Below, piece by piece: positions 50,084-59,671 of a stretch of DNA of 59,671 nt. Source of the stretch: Hutsoniella sourekii ATCC 700629 (GTDB taxonomy: Bacteria; Bacillota; Bacilli; Lactobacillales; Aerococcaceae); assembly GCF_000518205.1 (NCBI RefSeq), contig NZ_KI912400.1:1-59671 (forward strand), read 5' to 3'. Each line of letters opens with the position of its first letter. The stretch's first letter is position 1. Under the pieces are notes generated by a model that was not told the origin of the DNA, searched no databases, and saw nothing but the letters and a program-made list of their open reading frames with translations. Made by a program: the position numbers and the translations under genes.

Positions 50084-50866
50084 GTGATTAGAAAATTAAA
50101 ATTGTTATTACTTGCGGTTAGTTTAGCGAGTCTATCCATACCAAGTGTGGGGGTGGCTGAGGAGGAAAGCATCAGGCCTGTGGCTGTACCTAAAGAGGCT
50201 ATGCATGGTGGACACTACCAACCAAGTCCCGATGGGGTGAGCGAAGCTGGAAATGCGGCAGGCTTTCACGTAGAACCAAGTAATCCTCAATCAGTTAGAG
50301 AGCCAGCTGTTTTTCCAAATGATTCGAATCCACTTCAATTAACAGACCTTTTGCCTGAAGAAGAGGGTGTAGATGCTAGTTGGGAATTGCCATCTGCAGG
50401 TGAGTCTAACTGGTAAATTTCGACCACAGCTTTTAATCAAGAACCCGTTCTAGCTAGAGAAGCTGTAGCTGAATCAGGGGCGCAAGAGACTCAGGAGATG
50501 CCACGCTTAGTGGTGGTTCCTAACTTTGAGAAGCCGGAAATGGATGAGATACATGTAGAAGACCTCTTCCATCCTAACCAAACGATTGATCCAGCTCTTG
50601 TGGATCAATTTGACTACCTTTACCGAGTAGAATTTATTCGTGAAGAAGAGAAGATTAAAGAATTAGAGGATGAATTAGAAGGACTCTTTGTCCTGGAAGA
50701 GGGGGAGGAAGTGGACCAAGTGGTCCGCTATGACCTAGACAAGCAAGAGGTTATAGATGAATTGGACTTTGAAGTGATTGATGACCCGGAAGTTGAAGAT
50801 AAGATGGTTCGCCATATTAGCTTCAAAATGAGTCACGCAGGCTGTTATGGCATTATATTGAAATAA
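50084..50866 (+). pseudogene. Secreted protein with shared C-terminal domain, split by an in-frame stop
   Basis: GTG at 50084, eight bases after AAAGGTGG, opens a signal peptide (VIRKLKLLLLAVSLASL, cleavage near VAEEES). A TAA at 50414-50416 breaks the frame after 110 codons, and the same frame then continues to 50866. The second part ends in the domain shared with the next two proteins (EEVDQVVRYDLD, IDELDFEVIDD, HAGCYGIILK). An ATG at 50498 has a site too close to be convincing. Probably a nonsense mutation; two separate products or a sequence error are other readings. It is first in a LytTR-controlled operon. Confidence 0.7.
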
Positions 50867-50883
50867 GATTTAGGAGGAAGCAG

Positions 50884-53800
50884 ATGAAGTCACATTATCG
50901 ATTAGCCTTTATATTAGCGACAATGGCTGCCACAGGAGTGAGTCATGAGACCGTGCATGCTAGTGAGAATGACCCTACAAGTGAAAACAATGTTACTATT
51001 GAAAGTGGTGAATTATCAAATAATCTACCTAATACATTAGATACATTAGACCCGAGTGATAAGGATTCTTTGAATACGGAGGATACTTTACAGATATCTC
51101 AAGAAATTGAGCTTAATCAAGAAGAGCAAGCAATTTTGAATAAAGTGGAGCAAAATTTTGGTCTGGCTGTTGAAGAGACAGTAAATAATCTAAGAGAGCG
51201 TAATGGATTAAATAAATTAGAGCATAACGATCAACTACAAGTAGCTGCTGAAAAGTTAGTACAAGATAAACCTACAGGAGGTCAATTCTCTGAAGCCGTC
51301 CAAAGAGAATTGGGGGATAATCCTGAAATAGCTATAGCGGATCAACTAGGTAAAGAAAAAGCTAAAGATCTAGTAAGTAATGCACCGACTCATTTGTTGG
51401 ATCATTATTATGCAGAGCGATCTGGATTTAATACAAAGCAAGGGCAATACATAGCCGCTAATCATTTGCAAACAACATACATACTTAAAGATTTAGCAAG
51501 TAAAAATCTTGAGCAAGTTGTCCATGATATAATTAACCGTTGGTTTGTAGATTTAAGTGACCCTAATCACAATCACCGTAATCAAATGTTGGATCCTAAT
51601 TGGACACAAACAGCAGTAGGAGTGAAAATTAATCCTCTGATAAAAAGTGGCAATGTCCAAATAAATGAGATGTTAGACAAGTTAGACGTACCATTACTTC
51701 GAAAATTTAATATAGACATTAATAGTGCCTACGAGATTAATGTTACGCAGTATTTTGGAAAAACTAGGAAAGGAGATATCCCTTTCCATGAGATAGACAC
51801 ACCAATATCTCTTCCTACATTACCAATATATGTATATGAGCAAATTGGCAAAGAGGAAACGAATCCGAATACCAATAGTGCGAAGAAAATCATGGATAAA
51901 AAAGAGGCCGACGAAATACTAGGTGCATTTGAAATACCTCAATCAGATGGAGACAGTTTTCTAGAGATCCCTACTGATAACTGGAATAAAATGCTTGGCA
52001 TTAGTCTTTTAAACGATCAGAATCAGGATATCCTCCACAGACCTAAAGCATTAATTAATGCATATGTTAAATCAAAGATAAGCCCAACTTATCAGTTAGG
52101 TAGTAAGAATATTCTATCAATAAACTTTAACGGCAAGAATATTTACCAACAGCAGATATCCCGTCAAGCAGATCAATTTATTTTTTTACCCATTGACTAT
52201 GAAGAAAATCTAGATATCAATCGAAATTACGCAAAAGTATCGGAAAATGATTTTTCTAATTATAAGGAAGCCGAACAATCTGCTATTGATTTTTTAAAAA
52301 GTTCAAATGATTATCTAAATAATTACTTCTACCTAATTCAAACTAAGAGACAAAATATAGAGGGAGATCTCAGTTATTCTGTTCAATTTGCAGAGAAGAA
52401 ACCTCTCGATTTAACTAGTAAGATTTTCTTAGAAAGGTATGTTGGAAAATCCTTAGCGCCAAAAATTACATATGGAGAATTCGATACGGATGAGAAAAAA
52501 ATATCAGAACTTCAACGTCAAATTGAAAGTTTATTGCGTCCGATTAAAGGCCTCAAGGAAAATGACTATAAGATTATAGTTGACATCAAAGACAATCAAT
52601 TAACTGGATTTGTTAGGTTTAAACCGGATGTTCCTGTAGTTATTGAGAATAGACCTTTAAATGATCTGAATATAGCAGGGTATCCGTTCGATAGAGAAAC
52701 CAGACTAAAGAATTACATGAACATTAGTGATTCCGAGGGAATGATTAGGTACCTAGGAGATAGTCGAATTTTAAGTGAATTTGAGCTAATAAGTGCTTAT
52801 CAAGAGGACTTTCCTGTTCCAATGTTCTCCTCGAAACAAAGAGCTGAAAATTATATGAATGACATATTAAATGGCTTAGCTCTCTTACCTGAGTACTTGG
52901 CCAAAGTTTCACCACTAATTCATTCGAGGAATGATTTGGTGGGATATATTAAAGATCATTTTGGTTGGGTCGAGTCGGATGTCGAAAGTAGTGAAGATGT
53001 AGCAGGTACTTCCAAACCACATACCAAATATTACGCAGTGATTTATCCTAAGTTATGGTCCGAGTATAGAGACAGACGTTTTAAGAGTAGTGAAGAGGCT
53101 CATCAATTTGCTAGTGAAAGATTGTCAGGCTTCTTATGGTCTATAACTTACGATCCTACGACTTTTCCCGATCCCTTTGCTAATGAAAGTGACTCCAAGA
53201 GCTATCAGTGGATGATCCAGATAAATCCAGAACAATTATTTTGGTCTAAAGATGTAGCTGAAAGTAATCATAAGTTATTAACAAGTACTGATCCAAGGGT
53301 TTATGTTACAAGTAAAGATATTATCGAAGAATTCAAGAAAAGCCAAAATCCTCTAGTTAGAACTCCCGATAAGAAGGGTCTTCACCCTTATTTATTTATG
53401 TATCATTCAAGTGTCCCGTCAATGTATCACGTTTTCAAAATGGGTGATATGTATGTAACTCTTTCGCAAAACCTATGGGATTCAGGCCAGATGGTGCTAA
53501 AGGCATACGGCGATGAAAAATCTGCTATTCAAGCTGGGGAGAAATATTTAAGAGATCATCCAGATGCCTCATTTGATATTTTTAAATTTGAAGGTACTTA
53601 CTTTCTTAGTATTGGTCGTAATCGAATTGAGAGTCGTTGGTCACCGGACAACCTATCCTTTATCAATCGAACAGATGCTAAAAAATTTGCTGATTTTATC
53701 AGTAACCATCGAGACGTAAAAAAATTCGAATATGATATTGTCCCCATTCTTTCTGATGAAGGAACACCTTTCAGACAGGATAATTATCGAATTGTTACAC

Positions 53801-54477
53801 GGAAAATTTTATTTAAAGGTGATAGAACATCTCTCCACCTTATTCTTGAATATTTATATTCTGGGAACTCTGGAGTGGGTGGTCAGCATATTGAAACTAA
53901 GAATCAATTAAGAAAAATAGCAGATGAGCTCCGTCAAAAGAATGTTTCAATATCAAAGGTAGAGACTGATTATCAAAGAGAAGAAGAATTCGTAATTCAA
54001 GCTGCTAAACAAAGTGAATACTTAAAGCCGAGTATTGGAGGAAGTCCAGCTTACCCTTCTAATCAAGAGAGTCACGCCCCATTTACCCTAGCCGAAGATA
54101 ATCAATCTGTCTATCAGTTAGGGAGACTGCAAATCAAGTTAACGCCCCTAGGTTTATCTGAAGTGGTTCAAGTATTAATGGAAGATTATCTGGAAATCCA
54201 AGCTAAATTTAAGGAGAAGTTTGCTTACCTCTACAACATTCAACTCATCTTTAGCGATATTAGCCAGGAAGCGCTAAGTGAACCGGCTCGAGCTGAGATT
54301 CTACTTGAAGAGGGTCAAGAAGTCGACCAAGTCCTCCGCTATGATGTGGAAGAAGACCAGATTTTGGAAGAGTTAGACTTTGAAGTGATTGATGACTTTG
54401 ACAGTCAAGGAAGATTGGTGCGCAAGCTAATCTTTGAAGTTAGTGTATCTGGTTACTATGGTGTTGTAGTAAAATAA
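50884..54477 (+). CDS. Very large secreted CAP-like protein (paralogue 1)
   Basis: 1197 residues. Signal peptide of about 26 residues (MKSHYRLAFILATMAATG). About residues 75-300 resemble a divergent CAP domain: ETVNNLRERNGLNKLEHNDQ, NRWFVDLSDPNHNHRNQML, TAVGVKI and VTQYFG. The long middle has repeated alpha/beta segments but no named domain that I recognise. The last 110 residues form a beta-rich domain (KLTPLGLSEVVQVL, LRYDVEEDQ, VSGYYGVVVK) shared with its neighbours and reminiscent of the ZU5-like ends of surface proteins. There is no LPXTG. It is in the LytTR operon. Confidence 0.85.
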   Translation: MKSHYRLAFILATMAATGVSHETVHASENDPTSENNVTIESGELSNNLPNTLDTLDPSDKDSLNTEDTLQISQEIELNQEEQAILNKVEQNFGLAVEETVNNLRERNGLNKLEHNDQLQVAAEKLVQDKPTGGQFSEAVQRELGDNPEIAIADQLGKEKAKDLVSNAPTHLLDHYYAERSGFNTKQGQYIAANHLQTTYILKDLASKNLEQVVHDIINRWFVDLSDPNHNHRNQMLDPNWTQTAVGVKINPLIKSGNVQINEMLDKLDVPLLRKFNIDINSAYEINVTQYFGKTRKGDIPFHEIDTPISLPTLPIYVYEQIGKEETNPNTNSAKKIMDKKEADEILGAFEIPQSDGDSFLEIPTDNWNKMLGISLLNDQNQDILHRPKALINAYVKSKISPTYQLGSKNILSINFNGKNIYQQQISRQADQFIFLPIDYEENLDINRNYAKVSENDFSNYKEAEQSAIDFLKSSNDYLNNYFYLIQTKRQNIEGDLSYSVQFAEKKPLDLTSKIFLERYVGKSLAPKITYGEFDTDEKKISELQRQIESLLRPIKGLKENDYKIIVDIKDNQLTGFVRFKPDVPVVIENRPLNDLNIAGYPFDRETRLKNYMNISDSEGMIRYLGDSRILSEFELISAYQEDFPVPMFSSKQRAENYMNDILNGLALLPEYLAKVSPLIHSRNDLVGYIKDHFGWVESDVESSEDVAGTSKPHTKYYAVIYPKLWSEYRDRRFKSSEEAHQFASERLSGFLWSITYDPTTFPDPFANESDSKSYQWMIQINPEQLFWSKDVAESNHKLLTSTDPRVYVTSKDIIEEFKKSQNPLVRTPDKKGLHPYLFMYHSSVPSMYHVFKMGDMYVTLSQNLWDSGQMVLKAYGDEKSAIQAGEKYLRDHPDASFDIFKFEGTYFLSIGRNRIESRWSPDNLSFINRTDAKKFADFISNHRDVKKFEYDIVPILSDEGTPFRQDNYRIVTRKILFKGDRTSLHLILEYLYSGNSGVGGQHIETKNQLRKIADELRQKNVSISKVETDYQREEEFVIQAAKQSEYLKPSIGGSPAYPSNQESHAPFTLAEDNQSVYQLGRLQIKLTPLGLSEVVQVLMEDYLEIQAKFKEKFAYLYNIQLIFSDISQEALSEPARAEILLEEGQEVDQVLRYDVEEDQILEELDFEVIDDFDSQGRLVRKLIFEVSVSGYYGVVVK
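54319..54477 (+). repeat. 159-bp near-identical segment, copy 1
   Basis: Same DNA as 57609-57767 with six differences counted by eye. It encodes the last 52 residues of the shared C-terminal domain, whereas the upstream parts of the two genes differ far more. This suggests gene conversion or recent duplication of the end. Confidence 0.9.
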
Positions 54478-54518
54478 TTAGTTCAATTATTTATTATTCG
54501 TTTGAAAAGGAGAAGTAA

Positions 54519-57500
54519 ATGAAATCACATTATCGACTAGCCTTTGTTTTAGCAATTTTAACAATGACCGGAATGGCAGCCGAAGATGTATTAGCCATGG
54601 AATCTGGAGCAGATTTAGAAACTTCAGTGAATCACCAGCCACAATCAGTTCAAGGAACTGTAGAAGAAGCACCTTCTGAAGCATTAAATATACCAGTAGC
54701 TGAAGGGGTAACACGGAGCCAACCAGTGGAAGTTTCTGCGACTGACTCAGAATCTGCGGAGAGTTCAATTGTTGAAGTCGCGAGCTTGCGAGTGGCAGAT
54801 GTTGAAGCTGAGCTTTCTTCAGCCATCCAGCATTCTGTCAATGAACTTCGAGCGCGTAATAATCAAGAAACATTACAAATAGATAGCCAACTTCAAGAAG
54901 CGGCTGACAAATTGGTAAAAACAGACCCTATTGGCAGTGAATCGGACCGAAAGGATCCGCATGCTAATGATGACCAATATGCTCGTCAAGCTGGTTTCCA
55001 GCAGTCCAACATTAGGCAAGAAGCCGTTCCGGTGGTGGCCAATCATGCCAAGGTAACTTATACTTTCGACCAAATTAGAGCTAGAAATTTTAAACAACTG
55101 GCGGATGATTTTGTTAATAAGTGGTTTTTGGATCTGAGTGATTCGAATAAGAATCACCGCAAACAACTATTGGTACCTGATTGGAATCTAACAGGTATTG
55201 GTGTTAGTATTACGCCTCGAATTATCGTTGAAGAAGTTAAGAGTGAGCATATGCTAGATAAATATCGCTTACTTGTTAACCAAGAATTGCAAGCAAAATT
55301 AATCGATGGGTTTGTTATTAGTGTGACCCAATACTTTGGTTCTAGCAGACCGATACAATCTACTCACGGTTTGGAAGAAGGAGTATCGTTAAATTCGTAT
55401 GATGCCTATGTTCTGAGTCAAGTTGGTGTGAAAGAATGGAATCCAAGCGAGGGCAAATTTACAGAACTGAGCGCTGGAGAAGCAAACCACATCTTAACTG
55501 AACAAAGAGAGCGGAACATAGGGGCGGTTACAAACTATCCAGCCTATCAAGAATCCAATCCCGAAGCTAAAGATTTTTTTGAAAGCTTACGAGCTAACCA
55601 GAATAATATCCTGTCAAATGATGTTCTGTCTCAGCTAGACAAGGAATTAGAACAAATCATCGACTGGCGCCATCACTATCAACCAGGCAGCCAAAACCTG
55701 CTATCCATTCTTTATAGTGAGGACGTTATTGGGCAAAGAAAAGTTGTCTATAAGGATGGCAAACTAGAATATCATGTTATTGACCGCGATTTACAAAGGG
55801 AAATTGATAATCGCTATTCAAGAATATCCAGTAATCTTTTCAATACCAAAGAAGATGCAGAAGCTTATGGTAAGACAGTCGTCGCAGAACTAGGTGAAGA
55901 AGATTACTATTATGACTTATGTTCGCATTACGGGGATGGAAATGTAGATCATTATTCTGTCTGGTTTAAACGCAAGCGTCCGTTAGATTTAACTAGTAAG
56001 ATAGGCTTCACCAAAGGTGAATTAGGAAAAGACGATTTGAAGAAATTTAAAAGTCTAAAATACACAATTGATTCAAATTCTAAGATAGTAATCAGTGAGG
56101 AAACACCTGTTATATATGAAGATTATCCATTGTTAAAACTGGATCGAGTTGGAACTAAAACTGGTGTGAAAGGTTTTATTAGTGCTTATTATTGGCTGAG
56201 AATCCTCCATGGTGCATCTTCAGAGTCAATACAAGCTGGTGAGTTAGTAAGTGCTTACCAAAGGAATCCAAACACTAAGATTTATGCTAATCAAGAAGAA
56301 GCTGAACAAGCAGCTGATTTAATGTTATCGAATTACGAGTATTTACCTGAATATGCCAAAGTTGCTTCGGAGCTTTTTAGCCCTGAACAATTAAAAAACG
56401 TAAAAACGAAGGATGATTATCTCAGATTATTCACGAGTTATATTGATCCATATAATTTTATCGTTATTTATCCGAAATACTGGGCTGAGTTGAGGGAATT
56501 AAAATTTCCAAGCATAAAATCTGCACATAATTTCATAAAAAACAATATAATTGAAGGTCTTGATGTTTATCTAGCAGTACATTCAGGTGGATACTATACT
56601 TTGATACTTGAAAATGAGCAAATCCTATTTACTAAAGAAGCTCGAATGGAGGCGATGGATTTAATTAAACCGAGTGTTCGTCCGATAGTAGTTTCAAAAA
56701 ATCCTCCTAGATATGGTGTTCCACATGTCTTTAAAATAGGCGAATTCTATTTCATCCAGGAGCGAGATGAATTCAATGATATCATACAGTCAAGAGTTGC
56801 TTACGGAAGTTTTGAAGAAGCGATGGAGGCCGGTCAAGCATACGTAGCTAGTCGCCCAGAATATGTTTACGATATCTTCCAAGTAGATGATTCTTATGTT
56901 GTCACCTATGGTAAGAATTTGGTAGAAAGTCGTTGGAATCCTGATCGGTTATCCTTTAATGACCGTGTAACGGCTCAGGAAATGGCGGAATACATTAGAT
57001 CTTTACCTGTCGTTAAGAAGTTTGATTATCAAATCGTTCCCAATGGTGGTTACGTTGGAAACTTCAAAATTCGTACAGATAGTATCGAATTTACTGATGA
57101 CTATAATGGTTATCTCCTCGTTCCTGCTTATCTTTTCTCTGGTAATGCAGGGGTGGATGGAGAACACTTCACAGGGGAGAATCAAATAGTGGATTTCTTT
57201 AGCCATCTTAGAAGGGAGAATCAACCGACCCCTAGTCAACAGGGAGTAGTCCTAGTACCGAGTGAGCGTCCAACGCTTGTTCCGGATGACGAGAATCGCA
57301 CGATTGTAGCTGTAGAATCAACCAATAATGTTGGATTGAACCCTAGGCCAACGATAGGAGCTAGTACACCAGATAGTCAAGCCCAGGGCGACTCATCTAT
57401 TTACCAACTGGGAAGTTTGCAAGTTAAGTTAACACCGTTAGGGCTGTCTGAAGTCGTCCAGGTCTTATTGGAAGACTACCGTGAAGTCCAAGATAAGTTT

Positions 57501-57767
57501 AAAGATAAATTTGCCTATCTTTATAATATTCAATTTGTCTTTGGCGATGTGAGTCAAGAAAGCTTAAGTGAACCAGCTCAGGCGGAAATTGTCCTGGCTG
57601 ATGGTGAAGAAGTCGACCAAGTCCTCCGCTATGACGTGGAAGAAGACCAGATCTTGGAAGAGTTAGACTTTGAAGTGATTGATGACTTTGACAGTCAAGG
57701 AAGATTGGTGCGCAAGCTAGTCTTTGAAGTTAGTGTATCTGGTTACTATGGTGTGGTATTAAAGTAA
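54519..57767 (+). CDS. Very large secreted CAP-like protein (paralogue 2)
   Basis: 1082 residues, 41 bases after its paralogue. Signal peptide MKSHYRLAFVLAILTMTG. The CAP-like region is at about 95-280: VNELRARNNQETLQIDSQL, NKWFLDLSDSNKNHRKQLL, TGIGVSITP, SVTQYFG. The middle aligns with paralogue 1 in blocks such as VESRWNPDRLSFNDR and LFSGNAGVDGEH. The C-terminal domain is nearly identical. No anchor motif. Function unknown; adhesins or wall-modifying factors are possible. A terminator closes the operon. Confidence 0.85.
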   Translation: MKSHYRLAFVLAILTMTGMAAEDVLAMESGADLETSVNHQPQSVQGTVEEAPSEALNIPVAEGVTRSQPVEVSATDSESAESSIVEVASLRVADVEAELSSAIQHSVNELRARNNQETLQIDSQLQEAADKLVKTDPIGSESDRKDPHANDDQYARQAGFQQSNIRQEAVPVVANHAKVTYTFDQIRARNFKQLADDFVNKWFLDLSDSNKNHRKQLLVPDWNLTGIGVSITPRIIVEEVKSEHMLDKYRLLVNQELQAKLIDGFVISVTQYFGSSRPIQSTHGLEEGVSLNSYDAYVLSQVGVKEWNPSEGKFTELSAGEANHILTEQRERNIGAVTNYPAYQESNPEAKDFFESLRANQNNILSNDVLSQLDKELEQIIDWRHHYQPGSQNLLSILYSEDVIGQRKVVYKDGKLEYHVIDRDLQREIDNRYSRISSNLFNTKEDAEAYGKTVVAELGEEDYYYDLCSHYGDGNVDHYSVWFKRKRPLDLTSKIGFTKGELGKDDLKKFKSLKYTIDSNSKIVISEETPVIYEDYPLLKLDRVGTKTGVKGFISAYYWLRILHGASSESIQAGELVSAYQRNPNTKIYANQEEAEQAADLMLSNYEYLPEYAKVASELFSPEQLKNVKTKDDYLRLFTSYIDPYNFIVIYPKYWAELRELKFPSIKSAHNFIKNNIIEGLDVYLAVHSGGYYTLILENEQILFTKEARMEAMDLIKPSVRPIVVSKNPPRYGVPHVFKIGEFYFIQERDEFNDIIQSRVAYGSFEEAMEAGQAYVASRPEYVYDIFQVDDSYVVTYGKNLVESRWNPDRLSFNDRVTAQEMAEYIRSLPVVKKFDYQIVPNGGYVGNFKIRTDSIEFTDDYNGYLLVPAYLFSGNAGVDGEHFTGENQIVDFFSHLRRENQPTPSQQGVVLVPSERPTLVPDDENRTIVAVESTNNVGLNPRPTIGASTPDSQAQGDSSIYQLGSLQVKLTPLGLSEVVQVLLEDYREVQDKFKDKFAYLYNIQFVFGDVSQESLSEPAQAEIVLADGEEVDQVLRYDVEEDQILEELDFEVIDDFDSQGRLVRKLVFEVSVSGYYGVVLK
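57609..57767 (+). repeat. 159-bp near-identical segment, copy 2
   Basis: Partner of 54319-54477; see there. Confidence 0.9.
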
Positions 57768-57804
57768 AATATTACGTCAAACGGCTGCAAGATAAGTCAG
57801 CCTC

Positions 57805-57852
57805 AAAACCACCTAAAATGTTGTTAAAACAGCATTTTAGGTGGTTTTTATT
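57805..57852 (+). terminator. Terminator of the secreted-protein operon
   Basis: AAAACCACCTAAAATG / CATTTTAGGTGGTTTT 16-bp stem (57805-57820 with 57833-57848), then T. Confidence 0.92.
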
Positions 57853-57893
57853 ATAATAAAGGTAATAAATACAAATCCTACCGCCTTATTTAT

Positions 57894-57924
57894 GTCATTC
57901 AGGCATAAAAAACGACCGTTCAGG
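57894..57924 (+). promoter_or_regulatory. LytTR-type direct-repeat operator B
   Basis: GTCATTCAGG (57894-57903) and ACCGTTCAGG (57915-57924), again 21 bases start to start with an A-rich spacer like operator A. It lies upstream of the partial surface gene. Confidence 0.72.
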
Positions 57925-57952
57925 AAATTCTTCCCTAACAAACAAGGGTATT

Positions 57953-57961
57953 TGATAGATT
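57953..57961 (+). promoter_or_regulatory. Extended -10 downstream of operator B
   Basis: TGATAGATT, 34 bases after the second repeat, nearly the same distance as at operator A. Confidence 0.55.
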
Positions 57962-58004
57962 AGTGGTGAGGAAAGATATTAATAAATTAAAGGAGATGAC
58001 TCAC

Positions 58005-59671
<1,667 letters not shown>

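Overview
The window looks like part of the chromosome of a low-GC Gram-positive coccus of the order Lactobacillales, probably Aerococcaceae or a close relative. I cannot name the species. The grounds are AGGAGG ribosome sites, sigma-A promoters with 17-bp spacers, T-box leaders, a ctsR-clpC operon without mcsAB, and lactic-type surface proteins. The dnaX-ybaB-recR-tmk-darA-holB-yabA block and tadA suggest a place not far from the replication origin. No rRNA, tRNA, CRISPR or prophage was seen. The only mobile-element remnant is the 3' end of an IS30-type transposase at the left edge.

Layout. 1-2.7 kb: transposase end, a secreted Asp/Tyr-rich CAP-domain protein, a DUF218 protein. 2.9-7.6 kb: an ABC importer operon ending in a glycerophosphodiesterase-like gene. 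7.8-9.5 kb: sigma factor SigI and anti-sigma RsgI. 9.6-12.6 kb: queT behind a preQ1-II-like RNA, a split chromate transporter, a DnaA-box cluster, a DUF4430 lipoprotein with an ECF S component. 12.6-18.2 kb: ctsR-clpC, tadA and an M-box-controlled mgtE. 18.7-22.7 kb: a Met T-box operon (SDR plus MetQ-like protein), SRP RNA, pepO. 22.8-32 kb: chorismate mutase, then a long DNA replication/repair and RNA modification operon. 32-39 kb: mscL, two oxidoreductases, a formate/nitrite-type channel, an Rgg-like regulator with two flavin reductases. 39-47 kb: folT under a THF riboswitch with a small tautomerase, then two more Met T-boxes driving metNI and metQ-metQ, an aminotransferase, and a cystine symporter behind a Cys-codon-rich leader ORF. 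47-59.7 kb: an AgrC/AgrA-like two-component system and a set of very large secreted proteins.

Three regulatory circuits seem new or worth testing. (1) SigI: the sigI promoter and the promoter of the Asp-rich CAP protein 9 kb away share GGTCCCTAAAA-N9-GCTTCGTA, suggesting an autoregulated SigI regulon; both RsgI and the CAP protein carry Asp-rich low-complexity tracts. (2) Sulfur amino acids: three Met-type T-boxes and a leader peptide with four Cys codons in seven, overlapping the tcyP start, suggest cysteine-responsive control. (3) LytTR: matching 21-bp-periodic direct repeats lie in front of the secreted-protein operon next to the AgrA-like regulator and in front of the LysM/G5-like surface gene at the right edge.

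All coordinates and motif matches were read by eye. Functions are family-level assignments from sequence motifs; no database search or folding program was run.
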